Part shown: positions 12,092 through 26,635 of the stretch, in pieces
How positions within the stretch are numbered: the stretch's first letter is position 1
Layout of the letters: every line of letters starts with the position of its first letter
Assembly: GCA_021613375.1 (NCBI GenBank)
Contig: CM038702.1
Coordinates: 23,915,849-23,979,848, forward strand
Direction: 5' to 3'
Source: Megaleporinus macrocephalus
Taxonomy: Eukaryota > Chordata > Actinopteri > Characiformes > Anostomidae
Length of the DNA stretch: 64,000 bases
Translations under genes and position numbers: made by a program
The notes under the pieces: generated by a model
What the model saw: only the letters and a program-made list of their open reading frames with translations
What the model was told of the DNA's origin: nothing
Database searches by the model: none

Positions 12092-12382
12092 ATACAGTTG
12101 CAAGAACAAGTATGTGAATCCTTTGAAATGACCTGGTTTTCTGCATTAATTGGCCATAAGACATGCTCTGATCTACATGTAGATCAGATCTACCCAATTA
12201 TAGACAAACACAATGTGTTTAACCTATACCACACAAACAATTATAATATTATAATATTATATAATTTCATGTCTTTGTTGGACACATTCATTAAAACCGT
12301 GAATGTTTAATGGATGTGTCCAATACAGTAGAAATATTATAATCATTTGTGTGGTATTGGGTTAAGCACATTGTGTTTAACC
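12092..12382. mobile_element. Tc1-related foldback MITE
   Basis: The left end ('CAGTTGCAAGAACAAGTATG' at 12095) resembles the ends of a Tc1 subfamily in which 'AAGTATGTGAA' is the inner repeat. The middle is a hairpin: 'CAATGTGTTTAACC...ACCACACAAACAATTATAAT' from 12211 pairs with the sequence ending near 12374, and 'GGACACATTCATTAAAAC' (12280-12297) pairs imperfectly with 'GTTTAATGGATGTGTCC' (12305-12321). There is no coding capacity. Confidence 0.65.
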
Positions 12383-12794
12383 AGATGCAACTTATCACAC
12401 CTCTTGGTTACTCCAGAAGCCTCAAGGCCTTTAAAGAAGAAAAGTTTAGGTTTTTTTGATCAAAGGAAAAGCATCCCTCTAGGAACCTAGAGCTGAAACA
12501 TGAAGCTTTATGTAACACAATGAAGTAGTTGGTTTATCTGACTCTTAAGAGTAAAGAATAGAAGAACAACGTTTGATTTGTTACAGAATATTTTTCAATG
12601 AAATAAATGAAACCTTTTAACTGAAAGTTTAAAGATCTTCAACATGATGTAAAAATTCTAGAAAGAACAATTGAAACAGTCTACAATATTTATATGATAT
12701 TACAGGTGCCGTAGAAATGATTTAGCATTTTCTAGCATTCTCTAGCATTCTTTCTAGTATTCTCTGATGAAGGTATTTGACTTTGCTTGGGGCC
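12383..12794. other. Unique sequence, no gene seen
   Basis: A short triplication of 'TTCTAGCATTCT'-like units at 12725-12765 is the only pattern I see. Confidence 0.45.
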
Positions 12795-13335
12795 AACCAG
12801 CCATAACATTAAAACCACCTCCTTTGCTCTACATACATTGTTCATTTTATTAGCTCCATTCACAACACAGGTGCACTTTATAGTTCTACACTTACAGACT
12901 GTAGTTCATCTGTTTATCTATAAACTTTGAGTTCTTCAACAAACAGGAGCCCCAAACGACCACCACAGAGCAGATATTATTTGGGTGGTGGATCATTCTT
13001 AGCACTGCAGGGACACTGATGTGGTGGTGGGTTGTTAGCGTGTGTTGTGTTGGTATGAGTGGATCAGACACAGTCGTGCTGCTGGAGTTTTTAAACACTC
13101 ACTGTCCACTCTATTAGATACGCCTCTTTTGCTGGTCCAGTGTGTGGATGTAAAGTCGGAGATGATACCTTATCTGCTGCTGCACAGTTTGTGTTCCTCT
13201 AGTCCATAATTAGTGGTCACAGGATGTTGCCTACAGGACACTGTTGGCTGGAGGTTGCTGGTTGATGAACTATTCAGCAACACTCCCTGATAGTATTTTC
13301 TCTAAGGAGGGGGCTTTAATGTTATGGCTTATCAG
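12795..13335. mobile_element. Non-autonomous DNA transposon (family X), complete copy
   Basis: A perfect 15-bp terminal inverted repeat, 'AGCCATAACATTAAA' (12799-12813), matches 'TTTAATGTTATGGCT' (13315-13329), and the similarity continues inward through ACCTCC/GGAGG. The internal sequence ('GAGCAGATATTATTTGGGTGG', 'AGCACTGCAG', 'GAGTGGATCAGACACAG') has no open frame. Partial copies lie at 13.9, 37.4, 53.4 and 63.5 kb, so this is a multicopy family. Superfamily is unknown to me. Confidence 0.8.
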
Positions 13336-14530
13336 TACATGATTTGGCACTGAAAAGAAGCTGTTTCCCATTTTTGGTGGGCTCATGAATAATGCAATAG
13401 GCTCAGTAGTGATTTGCTGGTTTTAGAATGAGCAACATGTCTTTGCTCACAATGAAACTTTCAGTTGAAGATGGTCTGCTTCATGAGCTGCCAGAAAGTG
13501 GATAGAATCATGGCTACTACTTACAGGTTATTGTTGTGGTTGTGATGCTAATAAAGGTAGAACTGCCACCCACTGTCTTTTCAGTGTCAAACACTGAGCG
13601 AAGACCGTTGGATATTGTCCAAGTTTTGAGAGTAGGTCTGGATGTACAGAGGGAACTATTACATTAAACTCTCCCAGCTCAACTGTTCCAGTGTAAGTGC
13701 AGTCTTTCCATTCTCAGCTTTTAACTTTCTTGATACTCAGAAATATCTTTTTTTTTTCAAACATGATTCTTTAGAGAATTAAAAGTGCTTCTTTTATAAA
13801 ATCACTCAAAGGATGCTTTGTGAATTCTTTAAGAGTGTTCAGATTATAGCTGGTCTGTCACTGCAAATTTATCAGCCCCTTCTCTAACCATTTATTAAAT
13901 GCAACCAATCAGGAACACCACCATTTTATTCAGATCATTCTTAGCACATCAGTCACACTGACATGATAGTAGTGCAGATGTATCAGGTACAGTGTTTTAA
14001 ACACTGTGCACAGTGTAGTAAAATATCTATTTCATTTCAATTTGTTTCTAAGTGAAGTTAAAGTGTGCTTCATTTCAGCAAATAAACAGCGCAAAGTTGT
14101 TTGATGAGGACTGTTACTTTTTAATGAAATGTAAATATTCAAGGAAAAACTGCAAGCCAGGGGAAGAAAAAAACAAGCTTGACATTAAGGAAACTGCAGC
14201 TTGGGGAAGAAATGAACTTATAGAAGAAAACATTCATGTGTTGCAGCAAAAGAAAATATGCAAGTAACTCAAATTATATAGAAATATATGCCTCATTTCA
14301 TGTAGGGCGTCATGTAGCTCACCACCTGAAGACTTGAACAAATGTGTAGAATATTGAAATGCATGGGGTCCCACTGATTGGCCTTGAGACACCAGTGTAA
14401 ACTCTCACCAAGCATAATATTGGACTATTTTTATGAAAAGGTATGACAATAACCAAATAACCATATTTGAAAAATGACATCTAAAGAAAGTTTAGAGAAC
14501 CATCATTTAATTTACCCCAACATAAGGAAC
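13336..14530. other. Mostly unique; fragment of family X at about 13898-14010
   Basis: 13898-14010 shares 'CAGATCATTCTTAGCAC' and a following 'TTTTAAACACTG' with family X. The 71-codon open frame at 14052-14267 is Lys/Asn-rich with no recognised motif and is likely chance. Confidence 0.5.
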
Positions 14531-14534
14531 CTTC

Positions 14535-14845
14535 TGGCGGCACTGTGGTGTAGTGGTTAGCACTGTCGCTTCACAGCAAGACTATCTGGGTCTGATTCCC
14601 AACCATATTGTGTAGAGTTTGCATGTTCTCCCTGTGCCTCAGTCGGTTTTCTCCTACTGTCCAAAGGCATGCATGTTAGGTTGGTCAGTCACTCTAAATT
14701 GCCCGTACGTGTGAGTTTGTGTTGGCCAATGCGATGGACTGGCCACCAGTCCATGGTGTATCCTGCCTTTGCCAGATGCTGCTGCAATTGGCTCCAACCC
14801 TGACTAGTGGGATAAAGCAGAAGATGATGGGTGGGATCTTCTTTA
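14535..14845 (+). repeat. tRNA-headed SINE-like repeat, near full length
   Basis: The head carries RNA polymerase III-like promoter boxes: 'TGGTGTAGTGGTTAGCA' fits an A box (TRGYNNARNGG) and 'GGTCTGATTCC', about 30 bp downstream, fits a B box (GGTTCGANTCC) with one change. The body has 'GAGTTTGCATGTTCTCCC' and 'CACTCTAAATTGCCC', and the tail has 'GGATAAAGCAGAAGATGATGG'. The same body and tail recur at 40.8, 50.3 and 57.1 kb. It makes no protein and would depend on a LINE in trans, which is an inference from SINE biology. It could instead be a tRNA-like head joined to another repeat. Confidence 0.8.
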
Positions 14846-15035
14846 AATGCTTGAAGAGATTCTGTAAACTTTAAAAAAGTTTTTCACACTCGTGAATCTC
14901 ATTAACACAAATGGTACACTAAAGTACCATCCCGTAAAAGGTCTTTTAGGAATGGCCACTACGGCAGTGGTCATCAATGCTACTTGTGGAGACCCTGACT
15001 GCACACATCTGACCCAGGTTCAATTGATTCACTGG

Positions 15036-15225
15036 ACAAGGTGTGTTCAAGACAAGGTTTATTTATATAGTGCCTTTAACAACAAAACAGCTTTACAAAA
15101 AATCTGGGTCCAAGTTCTCAGTGCGCAATGCAGGGGTGACAGTGGCAAGAAAAAAACTGCCTCACATCAGGAGGAAGAAACCTCGAGAGAAAACAGACTA
15201 AAAACAGAGGAGTAAAAAAAGCACA
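15036..15225 (+). repeat. Dispersed teleost repeat fragment
   Basis: 'AAGGTTTATTTATATAGTGC', 'AACAGCTTTAC', 'GTGACAGTGGCAAG', 'CATCAGGAGGAAGAAACC' and 'GAGAGAAAACAGAC' occur in the order seen in a very common fish dispersed repeat (recalled, not searched). Its mechanism is unclear to me. The 107-codon frame at 14892-15215 crosses into this repeat and is unlikely to be a gene. Confidence 0.6.
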
Positions 15226-17040
15226 GACACAATAAGAATAAAATATATTTATAATAACAATTAAATTTAACCATATGCATCAATGAACAACAGTGTTATA
15301 TTTAGCCTGGAGCTGAATAGGTAGTTTACAGTCACATGATTTAGAGAAATTCAGATGATGGGCAGGAAGTGAAGAGCAGAATGGATGAGATGGAAGGCTA
15401 TGCTGGGCTAAGTTTAGGTGATATTATAAGAAAAAGGCACAAAATCACATCATATTACACATGATCCTTATCTTGTAAGAAAAGTGATTTTTAACTGAAT
15501 TGAAAGGTTGTCTTCTATCGAGGCAGTAAATATAAGTCCCTTCATTGTTCTCCAGATGTCCTTCTGCTCAAGAAACTGAATGAAAGCACACAAAAATACA
15601 ACTTTTTTGTTTGTCCACGACCTCGGAACCAAGGACTGGTTACTCTCAATGGTCCAGTGAAAATTCACTAAATACATGGATTACCGCAAAACAAGATGAA
15701 GAAGCAACAGCGTCACTAGAGGTATATGGATGAGGGGCAGCTAAGACTGTTCTTGCAGGGTCTGTCCCAGGAGAATTTCCCCAAAATGTTTGTTGATCAT
15801 GAACTAGATTAGCAAGCAGTAGATCTATCTCTTTGTAGTTTGTATGACTTCAACACTATAACCATCCACTTACAACAGGCACAGATGCTTAAGTAAAGCA
15901 AAGCTCACTCCTCTCTCTTATATAAGCCGCAACTCCGACATAAATTATTTAAATACACAGTTTACAGATGAGTTCAGTTACAGTTCTATCAAAAAGAGTA
16001 TAATTTCGCTCAGTGGGCATATTTAATAAGCTAGACAGTTTCATGGTTGTAGTGACAAATATAATATTTTCTCAGTTCATTTAATTATTACTTTTAACTG
16101 AAAGTATAAACAACTCTTCTTTGCTTTCTTCACTCATCTCAGAGCAGCTCTTTCAGCCCCATCAGTTTCCTACAGCTTCGTTCTCACTCTCTCCTCTCCT
16201 AATTATTAACCACAGATCGACAAGAATTTACGGAAATAATTGGAGACTAACTAAATCATTATTTTTCAGGTTTTTAAGCTGGTAAAAAAACTCTTCTCAT
16301 CTGACTGGCCTTCAACAGAACTGCTGCCTCTAAATTTCCATCTACAGGTTGAGGGGTTTAAGATTCATTGCATTATGATCAACACTATATGAAGTTTTTA
16401 TAGACATTATCTTACTGTAAACAACAGAAGGCTATATGTCATTGTTTCTAATTACTGAAGAGAAATACAAAATCAAAAATATTAGCTGTCAGTAAGTTTA
16501 GCTTTATATCTCTTACTTGTTCTTGCTCTCAACAGCTGGATTTCCATTCAATGTTTTGCAGATGTTGTGCATATTTCCATTTAGTCACAAAACGTCAGTG
16601 GATGGAAAAAACCCACTCCTATGAACTGGAGTTGCTTCAAATTCTTGAACTGCTTTGTCAGATAGCTGATGTTAGTGTTTGTCTATTCCCATTTCTTAAG
16701 CTTGGGTAAACCTAGATATAGCTAGCTAACCAGCAATCTAGCAAAAACCCGATAGCCAGGTATACTGACCGTAATTTGTCAAAATCGCTTCACTCTGTAT
16801 ATCATACTTTCTTGAATAAGGTTTAATGTTGTCGACAGAATAGAGCAAGTAAAACCAGAGCACAATATGATTGGCATATAACTTATGAGGTCTGAACCTG
16901 GAGTTCAGGGCTACAGTAATACACATTTCTTTGGAAAGGTGGGGCTAAAAACCATTTAGTGGCAAAACACTCGTTTAACACACTCATTTAAGTGTTAGTG
17001 GTGCTTGATAGTGAGTAGATTGTAGATTGATTTAAATCTA
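15226..17040. other. Unique sequence, no gene seen
   Basis: AT-rich, with stops in all frames. I recognise no repeat or RNA gene. Confidence 0.45.
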
Positions 17041-17129
17041 CTCTGTGCATGGAACGGTGCAAAATACCATACTCCTCCCCTCCTGACCACACAAAGCTAA
17101 GTTCAACTTCTTATTTGACACTTTCTGCG

Positions 17130-17306
17130 ATGGAGAATGTAACTGCTTCCCCAGTTAAGGTGGAATGTAAAAAAGAAGCTAGTGATTACGAATCTGACCT
17201 ACCACCTACAAGCCTGCATTTTTGGTCAATTCCTTGCAATCTTCCCACTTATGAACAACAACTTTCAGTACTCGATAATAGCTCCCCATGGTCACTATAC
17301 AGCTAA
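17130..17306 (+). other. Short unrecognised open frame (58 codons)
   Basis: ATG at 17130 opens MENVTASPVKVECKKEASDY and ends SPWSLYS at a stop. Its composition is more protein-like than other open frames here (acidic/basic mix, no repeat), but it is only 58 codons and has no motif I know. There is no evident splice or promoter support. It could be an old transposon exon or chance. Confidence 0.15.
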
Positions 17307-17515
17307 CGATGGACTGCACTGTTTACTTGTATGTAAATTGAGCTGTATGTATTTATCCTAGGTGATGTAGAATTGGTTCTTATTCAGGTATTGCTGTGTT
17401 GCCAGGTGCGTGGTTTGCCTTAGGCTGTGTAAACAAGATGCTCTTAGATAGACTGGATCAAAATAGGACTCAGGAGAGTCTTCACTGACGGTCAGTATGA
17501 GTTAGTCACCATCAG

Positions 17516-20115
<2,600 letters not shown>

Positions 20116-20117
20116 AT

Positions 20118-20502
20118 GTGTGTGTCTCAAAACCTAGTGAGTGTCTAAGTAGGCTGTCTAGGTAGGCAGCTGTTTAAGTAGCAATGTTCTCTCCTCATCT
20201 CTCCTCATAAAACAGATTACTGAGACACTCTAGTTAGAGAGGGGCTGCGTCACCGGTGGTTTAGCTTATGGCTAAGTTACCTGCCGGCATCCAAAACAAT
20301 AACCCGAGGCTTAAAAATCCACTAGCATAAATGCTAATGGCTCCAGTATAAAACTGTAAAATGGTCAATAACTCGTTACAGAGCCTCAGTAAACAGCATG
20401 TTTAGGGTATCTAAGGATTGGGACAGCCTACAGGTTGGGAGCGCATACTATGGCGTAAAATGCTGCCTATGTAGACCCTCACTAGGTTTTGAGACACACC
20501 CC
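20118..20502. mobile_element. MITE (family Y), copy 1
   Basis: A perfect 22-bp terminal inverted repeat lies at 20120-20141 and 20478-20499 (core CTCAAAACCTAGTGAG), and the left end reaches into 'GTAGGCAGC'. The internal 'CATCCAAAACAATAACCCGAGG' and 'AGCATAAATGCTAATGG' segments are shared with copy 2 at 54.8 kb. It has no coding capacity. The ends begin G-rich (GGGGTGTGTCTC on the right reverse complement), and the flank on the right is ATAT. Confidence 0.88.
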
Positions 20503-21365
20503 ATATTGCTTGAGAGCTTTAAAAAACATTAAACACATTTGCATCACCACCACTGTGAACACTTCTGACCGATTGAGTTTCTCTAAACTTCAACAAAAAG
20601 GGGGAAACCAGAGCTGAGCAGGGAAAGGCTGGTTAGAACCCTTAATAACTAACAACTGAGCTAGCTTTGCTGAAAGAGAGAACTAGAAGAAAGTCTCACC
20701 TAATAACACCACAATATGTTTCAGCCTGGCAGGTCAATTATTTTTTTTGTTCAGAAGCTGCTCTCATAGCCTTGAGTGCGTGTTTTCCCCTCATGCTTTT
20801 TTAGCCTGACTCACTGGTTGTGTCATCGTCTCTCTTCTGTCACTTCCTCGGGAAAATTGCTGGTACATTATATGGTTTCTTGGTCGTTTCAGGATGGAGT
20901 GCTTCACTGCTACCAACTCTGAATTTAAAGTGAATGTAAGCTAAATGTAATGTAAAGTCCTCAATAGACTCTGTCACTCTAAAAATATATAGTCTGCTGT
21001 GGCTTGTTCTGTATTCTGTATGTCAATGGTACGTTTTTCCTCACTGTGTTCTCTCAAACGGCTCTTTAATCAACAAGCGTTTATTATAAAAAAAAAAAAT
21101 AGCATCATTAATGAAGAACTAATAATAGTTAATAGTTAATAAGTACTACATTGCAAACTGTGGCCAAAATAGCTAAACTATCTTTTTATTTGTCAGCTTA
21201 GACTAATAATAATGTTCCTTGTCATGTCAATTCAATAAATGCTGCTTATTGTTGCTGTTGAAGAAGGACAAATAAAAGACTTAAATACAGACTCTAAATG
21301 CTGCAAGACAAAACAAAAGGCCTTAAAATGATCACAAAGCTGAAACAGCGTTTCATGACCAAGCC
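20503..21365. other. Unique sequence, no gene seen
   Basis: No repeat family, RNA or exon recognised. Confidence 0.45.
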
Positions 21366-21372
21366 ATACCAC

Positions 21373-21470
21373 ATGTATTGACCATATATTGTTAGCTTCA
21401 GGGTCATCACACTCATAACAATATATGGTCATGTATTGACCATATATTGTTAGCCCAAGGTCATCACACA
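21373..21470. repeat. 58-bp tandem repeat with internal inverted repeat
   Basis: A 24-bp unit starting 'ATGTATTGACCATATATTG' occurs at 21373-21396 and again at 21431-21454, both followed by a GGTCATCACAC sequence. 'GACCATATATTGTTA' (21380-21394) is mirrored by 'TAACAATATATGGTC' (21416-21430), a perfect 15-bp inverted repeat, so alternative hairpins are possible. Confidence 0.92.
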
Positions 21471-21474
21471 AAGA

Positions 21475-22300
21475 TGCAGCCTCTTGTATAAGAATCTCAA
21501 ACCCAAGACTAGTCAGCACTGGAAATAGAATAATGGTCTAATCAGTCGTCTTTCTTTCTTTAATTAATCATTTACATTAATCGTAACACTTGTTAAAGAC
21601 TATTGGTCTGTTTTAGAAATCTAAATATGTTTTCTTTCTAATGTTGTTTTTGCAGAGAAACAGTATACAAGAATATCCTGTTCCAATGACCAATAATTGA
21701 CCAATATATTTTACTATTTTACCTCTTTATGTAAACTGGGCGGTGACAGTCTTGGGTAATGCTTTCATAAGCTTTTTTTAACCAATCACAAGGCTGACAC
21801 CTCTTGCCCCGTCCACACCAAACAGAGTCAGAGAAACGTAGCTAAAGCTAACCCAGCATAACAAGAAGCCAGCAAGCTAGACCTCCTAACTGTAGCTGAC
21901 TGTTGCTCATTCATTCAATTACCCATGCTCCAACAGTGTTTAATTGTCCAGTCCTTCATGTGTTACATTGTCAGTCTGTTTGTTCATTCTTTCATCCTTC
22001 CGTCCATCTGCCCATCCATTCGTCCATGTTTTTTTTGTCCAGTGACGGTCACACAAAAGCTGGATGTTGTTAGCTCTGTAGGAGGGGTGGTAGAGCAGGC
22101 TAGGAGTGCTAAAGATGGACCTGTCAATCATGCTGCTCATTAGCCACACCCACACAGCTCTTAGACAGGTTCCATTAGCATTTAATAAGCTGTGTTTTAT
22201 CTTATTTATATCTTGTATTTTATCTTCAAGCTTTCTTACTCACTATGTTATTAGGGTCTTTTTCCTATAGCTCAAAACTTGGAATGATTTTGGGCTTTCG
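21475..22300. other. Unique sequence, no gene seen
   Basis: A few 'CCATCC/TTCGTCC' short repeats occur near 22000. No gene or known family is recognised. Confidence 0.4.
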
Positions 22301-22308
22301 CGAGAACA

Positions 22309-22560
22309 AGGGGTGTGTCTGAAATCGCACCCTAGTTACCATTTAGTGTTCTATTCAGATCCCTATATAGTTTACTATATTGTTACCCACAATGCACCAT
22401 GAAACTAGTGGACAACCGATGTACCCTACTTACAGGATGATGCCCCACAATGCATAGCGGTTTCTTTGGAAAGTTCGTTGTCTGAATTCCCTCTATTGTC
22501 TCCCTCACTGCTCCCCTATATAGTATTCTACATAGAGCAGTGTGTGTAGTGAACAGGTAA
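22309..22560. repeat. Possible DNA-transposon fragment
   Basis: 'GGGGTGTGTCTGAAATCGCAC' followed by 'CACAATGCA' and 'CCTATATAGT' motifs resembles widespread fish hAT-like MITE ends. I cannot define the right end. Confidence 0.35.
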
Positions 22561-22619
22561 CAAGTTAACGAATGGACCATTTTAAACACGCCCAAGAATT
22601 CCACTTAAAACTTTCATTC

Positions 22620-23105
22620 CATACATCATATTTCTATATGCAGGCTTGCAATATTATAGGCACTAGCTTCTTCTGTTTTCAGCTTTTTATTATTTTACTT
22701 GGACACAAATGCTCAAATGGTAAAGAACAGTGCTTTATATTCCGACCAATGCGTTCCCTGCATTCACAAAACTAGAAAAAAGACAGTAAATCAGAGCAGG
22801 CACATGACAACATGACCCATTAATGCAACTCCACACGTGGTGGAAGGATAGCTTCCACACATGTAGAGGACCACTCCAGAAAACACTGGAGGCAGACCCC
22901 AGACTGCCAATTTCATGAGGATCAGAGACTGGTCTTCTGGACCACTTCCGGGCTCAAAAACAGCTTTCACACTTAACCAAACAAACCAAACTGACAGTGT
23001 ACAGAGTGGGCAGTGCTGGGTCCAGAAAAAAAAAACTCTTGGTTCCTCTCAGTGGTTCTTCCTTTTCAGTCTTGGTACCTTTCAGTGGTTCTTGTCATGC
23101 TTTTA
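22620..23105 (+). repeat. Dispersed repeat (family Z), copy 1
   Basis: Shares 'AAAGAACAG', 'GGGCTCAAAAACAGCTTTCAC', 'CAAACAAACCAAACTGAC'-like and 'GCAGTGCTGGGTCCAG' blocks, in the same order, with 41200-41640. No protein is encoded. It is divergent and probably old. Confidence 0.6.
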
Positions 23106-23820
23106 AGAGGATTTTCCTGACAATGTCCACTTGATGGTCATTAGGTTGCAGCACTTCTGGACATCTGCTTCATCTCTGCTCTGCCAGTTATTTATTGGGG
23201 CATACACATGTCAAGTTGAATCTGGCCAAAAATAAACAAATATTTTCCTCAAATTCACGTGTTTTTCATTTTAACAATTATTTAAATTGAAACCACATTC
23301 CCAAACCAATAGTTGTGTCTGAAAGATACTCAAGGCAGACCACAACATACATACGCAATGCAATGTTATATAAAATCAATACATTATAAGCTATGAAACA
23401 TGACATCAATTAATGACACAAAGCTCAGTGCTCACAAAATGAGAATGAGGTTTTACAGCCCCCTGCAGCATACACATAACATTGAATTGAATTGAAATAA
23501 AATGTTTTCTTTTAATTGTTTAAAAAACACTGAACCTGTCTCAGACTTTCCACCTATTTCATCCCTCGAATATATGAGTGCTGCTATTTGGTTAATGGTT
23601 CAGTATCCAGTTCTATTGTGAAGGCAAAATGTGATTCTACTTCATATGAACTAATTACAAATATAAATAATGGTGTTTCCATTATTTTGTCCATCCTTTC
23701 TATGTGGAATCTTTATGAGCAAGCATGCCATGACATTATCATTCTGTATCTATCAGGAATATACATAATGTCTCGTCCATTAAAGAATGAAATTTACATG
23801 AAAACTTAATATATTTAAGT
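23106..23820. other. Unique sequence, no gene seen
   Basis: A 73-codon open frame at 23588-23809 has no recognised motif. Confidence 0.4.
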
Positions 23821-24080
23821 AGCGAATGAGCTCTTTCACATTTAGACTTTTGCTTTAATCTCGAACATTAAACTGTCAAGGATTTGGAGCTAATTAGACA
23901 TGCTAATTTAGTTTGCTCAATTCCATCGAGCATGGCGTCTGGTCCCCTCTTTAGACATTTCTGTCTGACTCAAATGTTAAGTCTTTTTTTCCTTTTAGCC
24001 CTCCTCTTCACTAATTGGAAAAGATTACAATTGTAAATGCTTTTAATTTCTTTAATAAAATTGTTTTATTCATTTTAATA
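23821..24080. other. Candidate conserved non-coding island
   Basis: A non-repetitive, AT-rich stretch is dense in TAATTAG, CTAATTT and CTAATTGG homeodomain-type cores, lies between simple repeats, and has no long open frame. This is inference from texture only. Confidence 0.3.
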
Positions 24081-24139
24081 TGTATCAGATTAGAACAGAT
24101 CCTCTTTAGATGAAAATAAGCACTGTTTATAATTGCAAA

Positions 24140-25290
24140 TTTGGCAGTATGTGTGTGCATGTGCACGCACGCACGTGTGTGCGTGTGTGTATCTATGTGA
24201 TGATTGGCATCTTGAAATCTGAGAAATAAAAAAACCCTTTAATATTAACCTTAACCATAGTTCTAAACTTACTTTAACCTAACCTTACCATTACCAGAAC
24301 CTTAATCTTAAAATTAACCTTAACCCTAAGCCTTATCTTAACCATAAGCTTAGCCTTAACCCTAACCCTAACCTTACCCTTATCCTAACTCTAATTTGAA
24401 CTCTAACCTTACCCTTACCTCTACCTTAACCATTAACCATACCCATACCCTAACTATAACTCTAACCTTACCCTTACTTTAACCTTACCTTAATACTAAT
24501 CTTAGTCAAACCTTACTCTTACCTTAACCATCAATCTTACCACTAACCTAACTCTAACCTTACCAAAACCTTACCAGAACCCTAACTATAACTCTAACCT
24601 TACCTTACCTTAATTCTAACCTTACTTAACCCTTACCCTTAACTTAACCATTAACCCTACCACTACTTTAACTCTAACCTTATCCAAACCTTACATTACC
24701 TTTACCTTTACCCTAAATCTAACCTTACCCAAACTTTACCCAAACCTTACCCTGACCTTAACCATTACCCTTACCCTTACCCCTACCCTAACCTAACACT
24801 AACCCTAAACTTAGCGCAACCTTATATTTACCCTTACCTTTACCCTAACTCTAACCATCCTACCCAAACCCTAACTCTAACTCTAACCTTACCCAAACCT
24901 TACCCAAACCCTATCTCTAACACTAACCTTAGCCTCTCCCTCCTTACATTTACCCTAACTCTACTTACCCTTGTATTTACCCTAACTCTAGCCCTAACCT
25001 TACCCTTAACTCTACCCTTACTTCTAGGCTGACCCTAACATTACCCTTACTGTAACCTTAATCCTAAACCTAGTTTTAATCCTAACCTTTATCTTACCCT
25101 AACCCTAACCCTAACCCCAAGGCTAACCTTACCCTTACCTTACAATTTAATGATTGACATAGTGGGGACCAGCTTACGGTCTCCACAAGGATGAAGGTTT
25201 CCCACAATGTGAGTATATGAAAAGGTTTTGTTCCCCAAAATGTGGCATAAACCTGTATAACACACACACAGACACAATGTGCAGCAGTAA
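24140..25290. repeat. Degenerate telomere-like block with GT and CCACA flanks, copy 1
   Basis: A GT/GC run (24150-24190) is followed by about 900 bp (24245-25140) of C-rich repeats such as CCTTAACC, CCCTAA and ACCTTACC, in which perfect CCCTAA units recur (two at about 24358-24371, three at about 25098-25115). The block ends in a 'TAGTGGGGACCAGC...CTCCACAAGGATGA' segment and 'GTGGCATAAACCTG', then a CA run. The same order of modules occurs at 35.3-35.7 kb. Confidence 0.85.
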
Positions 25291-25555
25291 ATCATGGAAG
25301 GCTTTAGATCAGTGTGTAACCTTTGATCTCTGACCTTAGTGTGTGTTTGTGTGAAGGAACATATCTTTGGTGCTAAGCCCAGTATTGATCTGCAGATGAT
25401 TGGTTCAACTAATTACTATTTACACAGCCATATTAGTATCCCACTTTTTTCCCCTCATCCATTTCTCTCTCGCTCACCCCCTCTCTCCCTTGCCCTATCT
25501 CTATTTCAGCCCCCTTTGTAGGCCATATAATTTTGTGAACGTAAATAAAATATTC
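25290..25555. other. Unique spacer
   Basis: No gene is seen. It holds a short pyrimidine-rich patch at 25460-25510. Confidence 0.35.
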
Positions 25556-25559
25556 ATGC

Positions 25560-25925
25560 ACTGAGAGAGAGAAATGAGAGAAAAAGGGGTTGCAAAAATT
25601 ATGAGAAAGAGGGACATGGAGAAATAAATGAGAGAGAGAGAAAGAGAAAGAAGGACAGAGAGAAGAAAGAGATATAAAGATCATAATAAATGTGAAACAG
25701 AACAAAGGAGATACAGAAAAGGATGGGGAAGAGAAAAAGGGATGGGAAAAAGATTCATAAAAACAAAAACAAAAGAGGTTCAAACAGGCAAAGAAAAAGA
25801 GGGAGGATAGTTACAAAGAAGCAATATATAGAGGGAAAAATAAAGGGAGAGAGAAAATGAGAGAAGCAGGGGGAGGAAGGAAGAGAGAGAGCGACAGAGT
25901 GAGAGGGAGCGTGAGAGAGACGAAC
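25560..25925. repeat. Purine-rich GA tract
   Basis: About 360 bp of mostly A and G with several GAGAGA runs. Open frames in it are low-complexity artefacts. Confidence 0.9.
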
Positions 25926-25976
25926 AAACATTCATGGTGTGGTTAATAAGCTGTGAGTGATTTTGGAGACCAGGTG

Positions 25977-26002
25977 TGTGTGTGTGTGTGTATGTGTGTG
26001 TG
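25977..26002. repeat. (GT)n microsatellite
   Basis: A short GT run with one TATG interruption. Confidence 0.85.
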
Positions 26003-26510
26003 AGATTGGGTCTGCAAATGGCACTCTAATCCCAACCTTATTACTGACGAGAAAGGGAGAGAAATAGAAATGAAAAGAATGGAAGAATGTGGAGGAGTAA
26101 TGAACATGTGCATTTGTGTGTGTATATGTGTGTTTGTACATTTTTAAGACAAAAATGTGGCTGATTTATTTTTCATTACCTATAGATACCTTCAAATATC
26201 CCAGGGGTCTCTGTGCATGGCCAAACCTCCACAGCTCTGTGCTAACCAGTAGTGGGATGCTACATTGACCTCTCATTTCAAAACAGCCACCCTGGCAACC
26301 CCACATAATCCAGCCAGGGTGTGAAAAGAGTCTGTGGGGTGTGTGGGGGCTTGCTTGGGTTTATTCCCCAGAGACAGCAAAACAAAGAGACTGAGTACCA
26401 TGTCTTCCCCCCAGCATGGCTACTGGGGGCAGCAGCAACTGCTCTTCACCACCCACCTCACTGTACCCACTAGTGCTGCATGTGTCTGCTGGAGCCCTGA
26501 CCTTTAGCCA
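26003..26510. other. Unique, GC-richer sequence
   Basis: 26200-26510 is richer in G and C than its neighbours. I find no exon or known repeat. Confidence 0.3.
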
Positions 26511-26512
26511 CA

Positions 26513-26635
26513 CCAGTGACCTGCTCTGACAAACAAAACATACACACAAACTCCCATATATGGGAACCGCCAAGGCAAAGCATAACCTGTGTGTGTGTAT
26601 ATGTGTGTGTTTTGTTTGTCAGAGCAGGTCACTGG
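26513..26635. repeat. Near-perfect 34-bp inverted repeat around a GT-rich loop
   Basis: The left arm (26513-26546, CCAGTGACCTGCTCTGACAA...) and right arm (26602-26635, ...TTGTCAGAGCAGGTCACTGG) match at 33 of 34 positions. The loop of about 55 bp holds a CA/GT stretch. No transposon ends or target duplication are evident. Confidence 0.93.

Noticed and set aside
14535..14600. A functional tRNA gene
   Set aside because: Only A- and B-box-like words are present; no cloverleaf or anticodon arm, and the body is a repeat. It is a SINE head.
24245..25140. True telomere or chromosome-fusion scar
   Set aside because: Repeats are degenerate and the same flanks occur at a second site, so a dispersed composite repeat explains it better.
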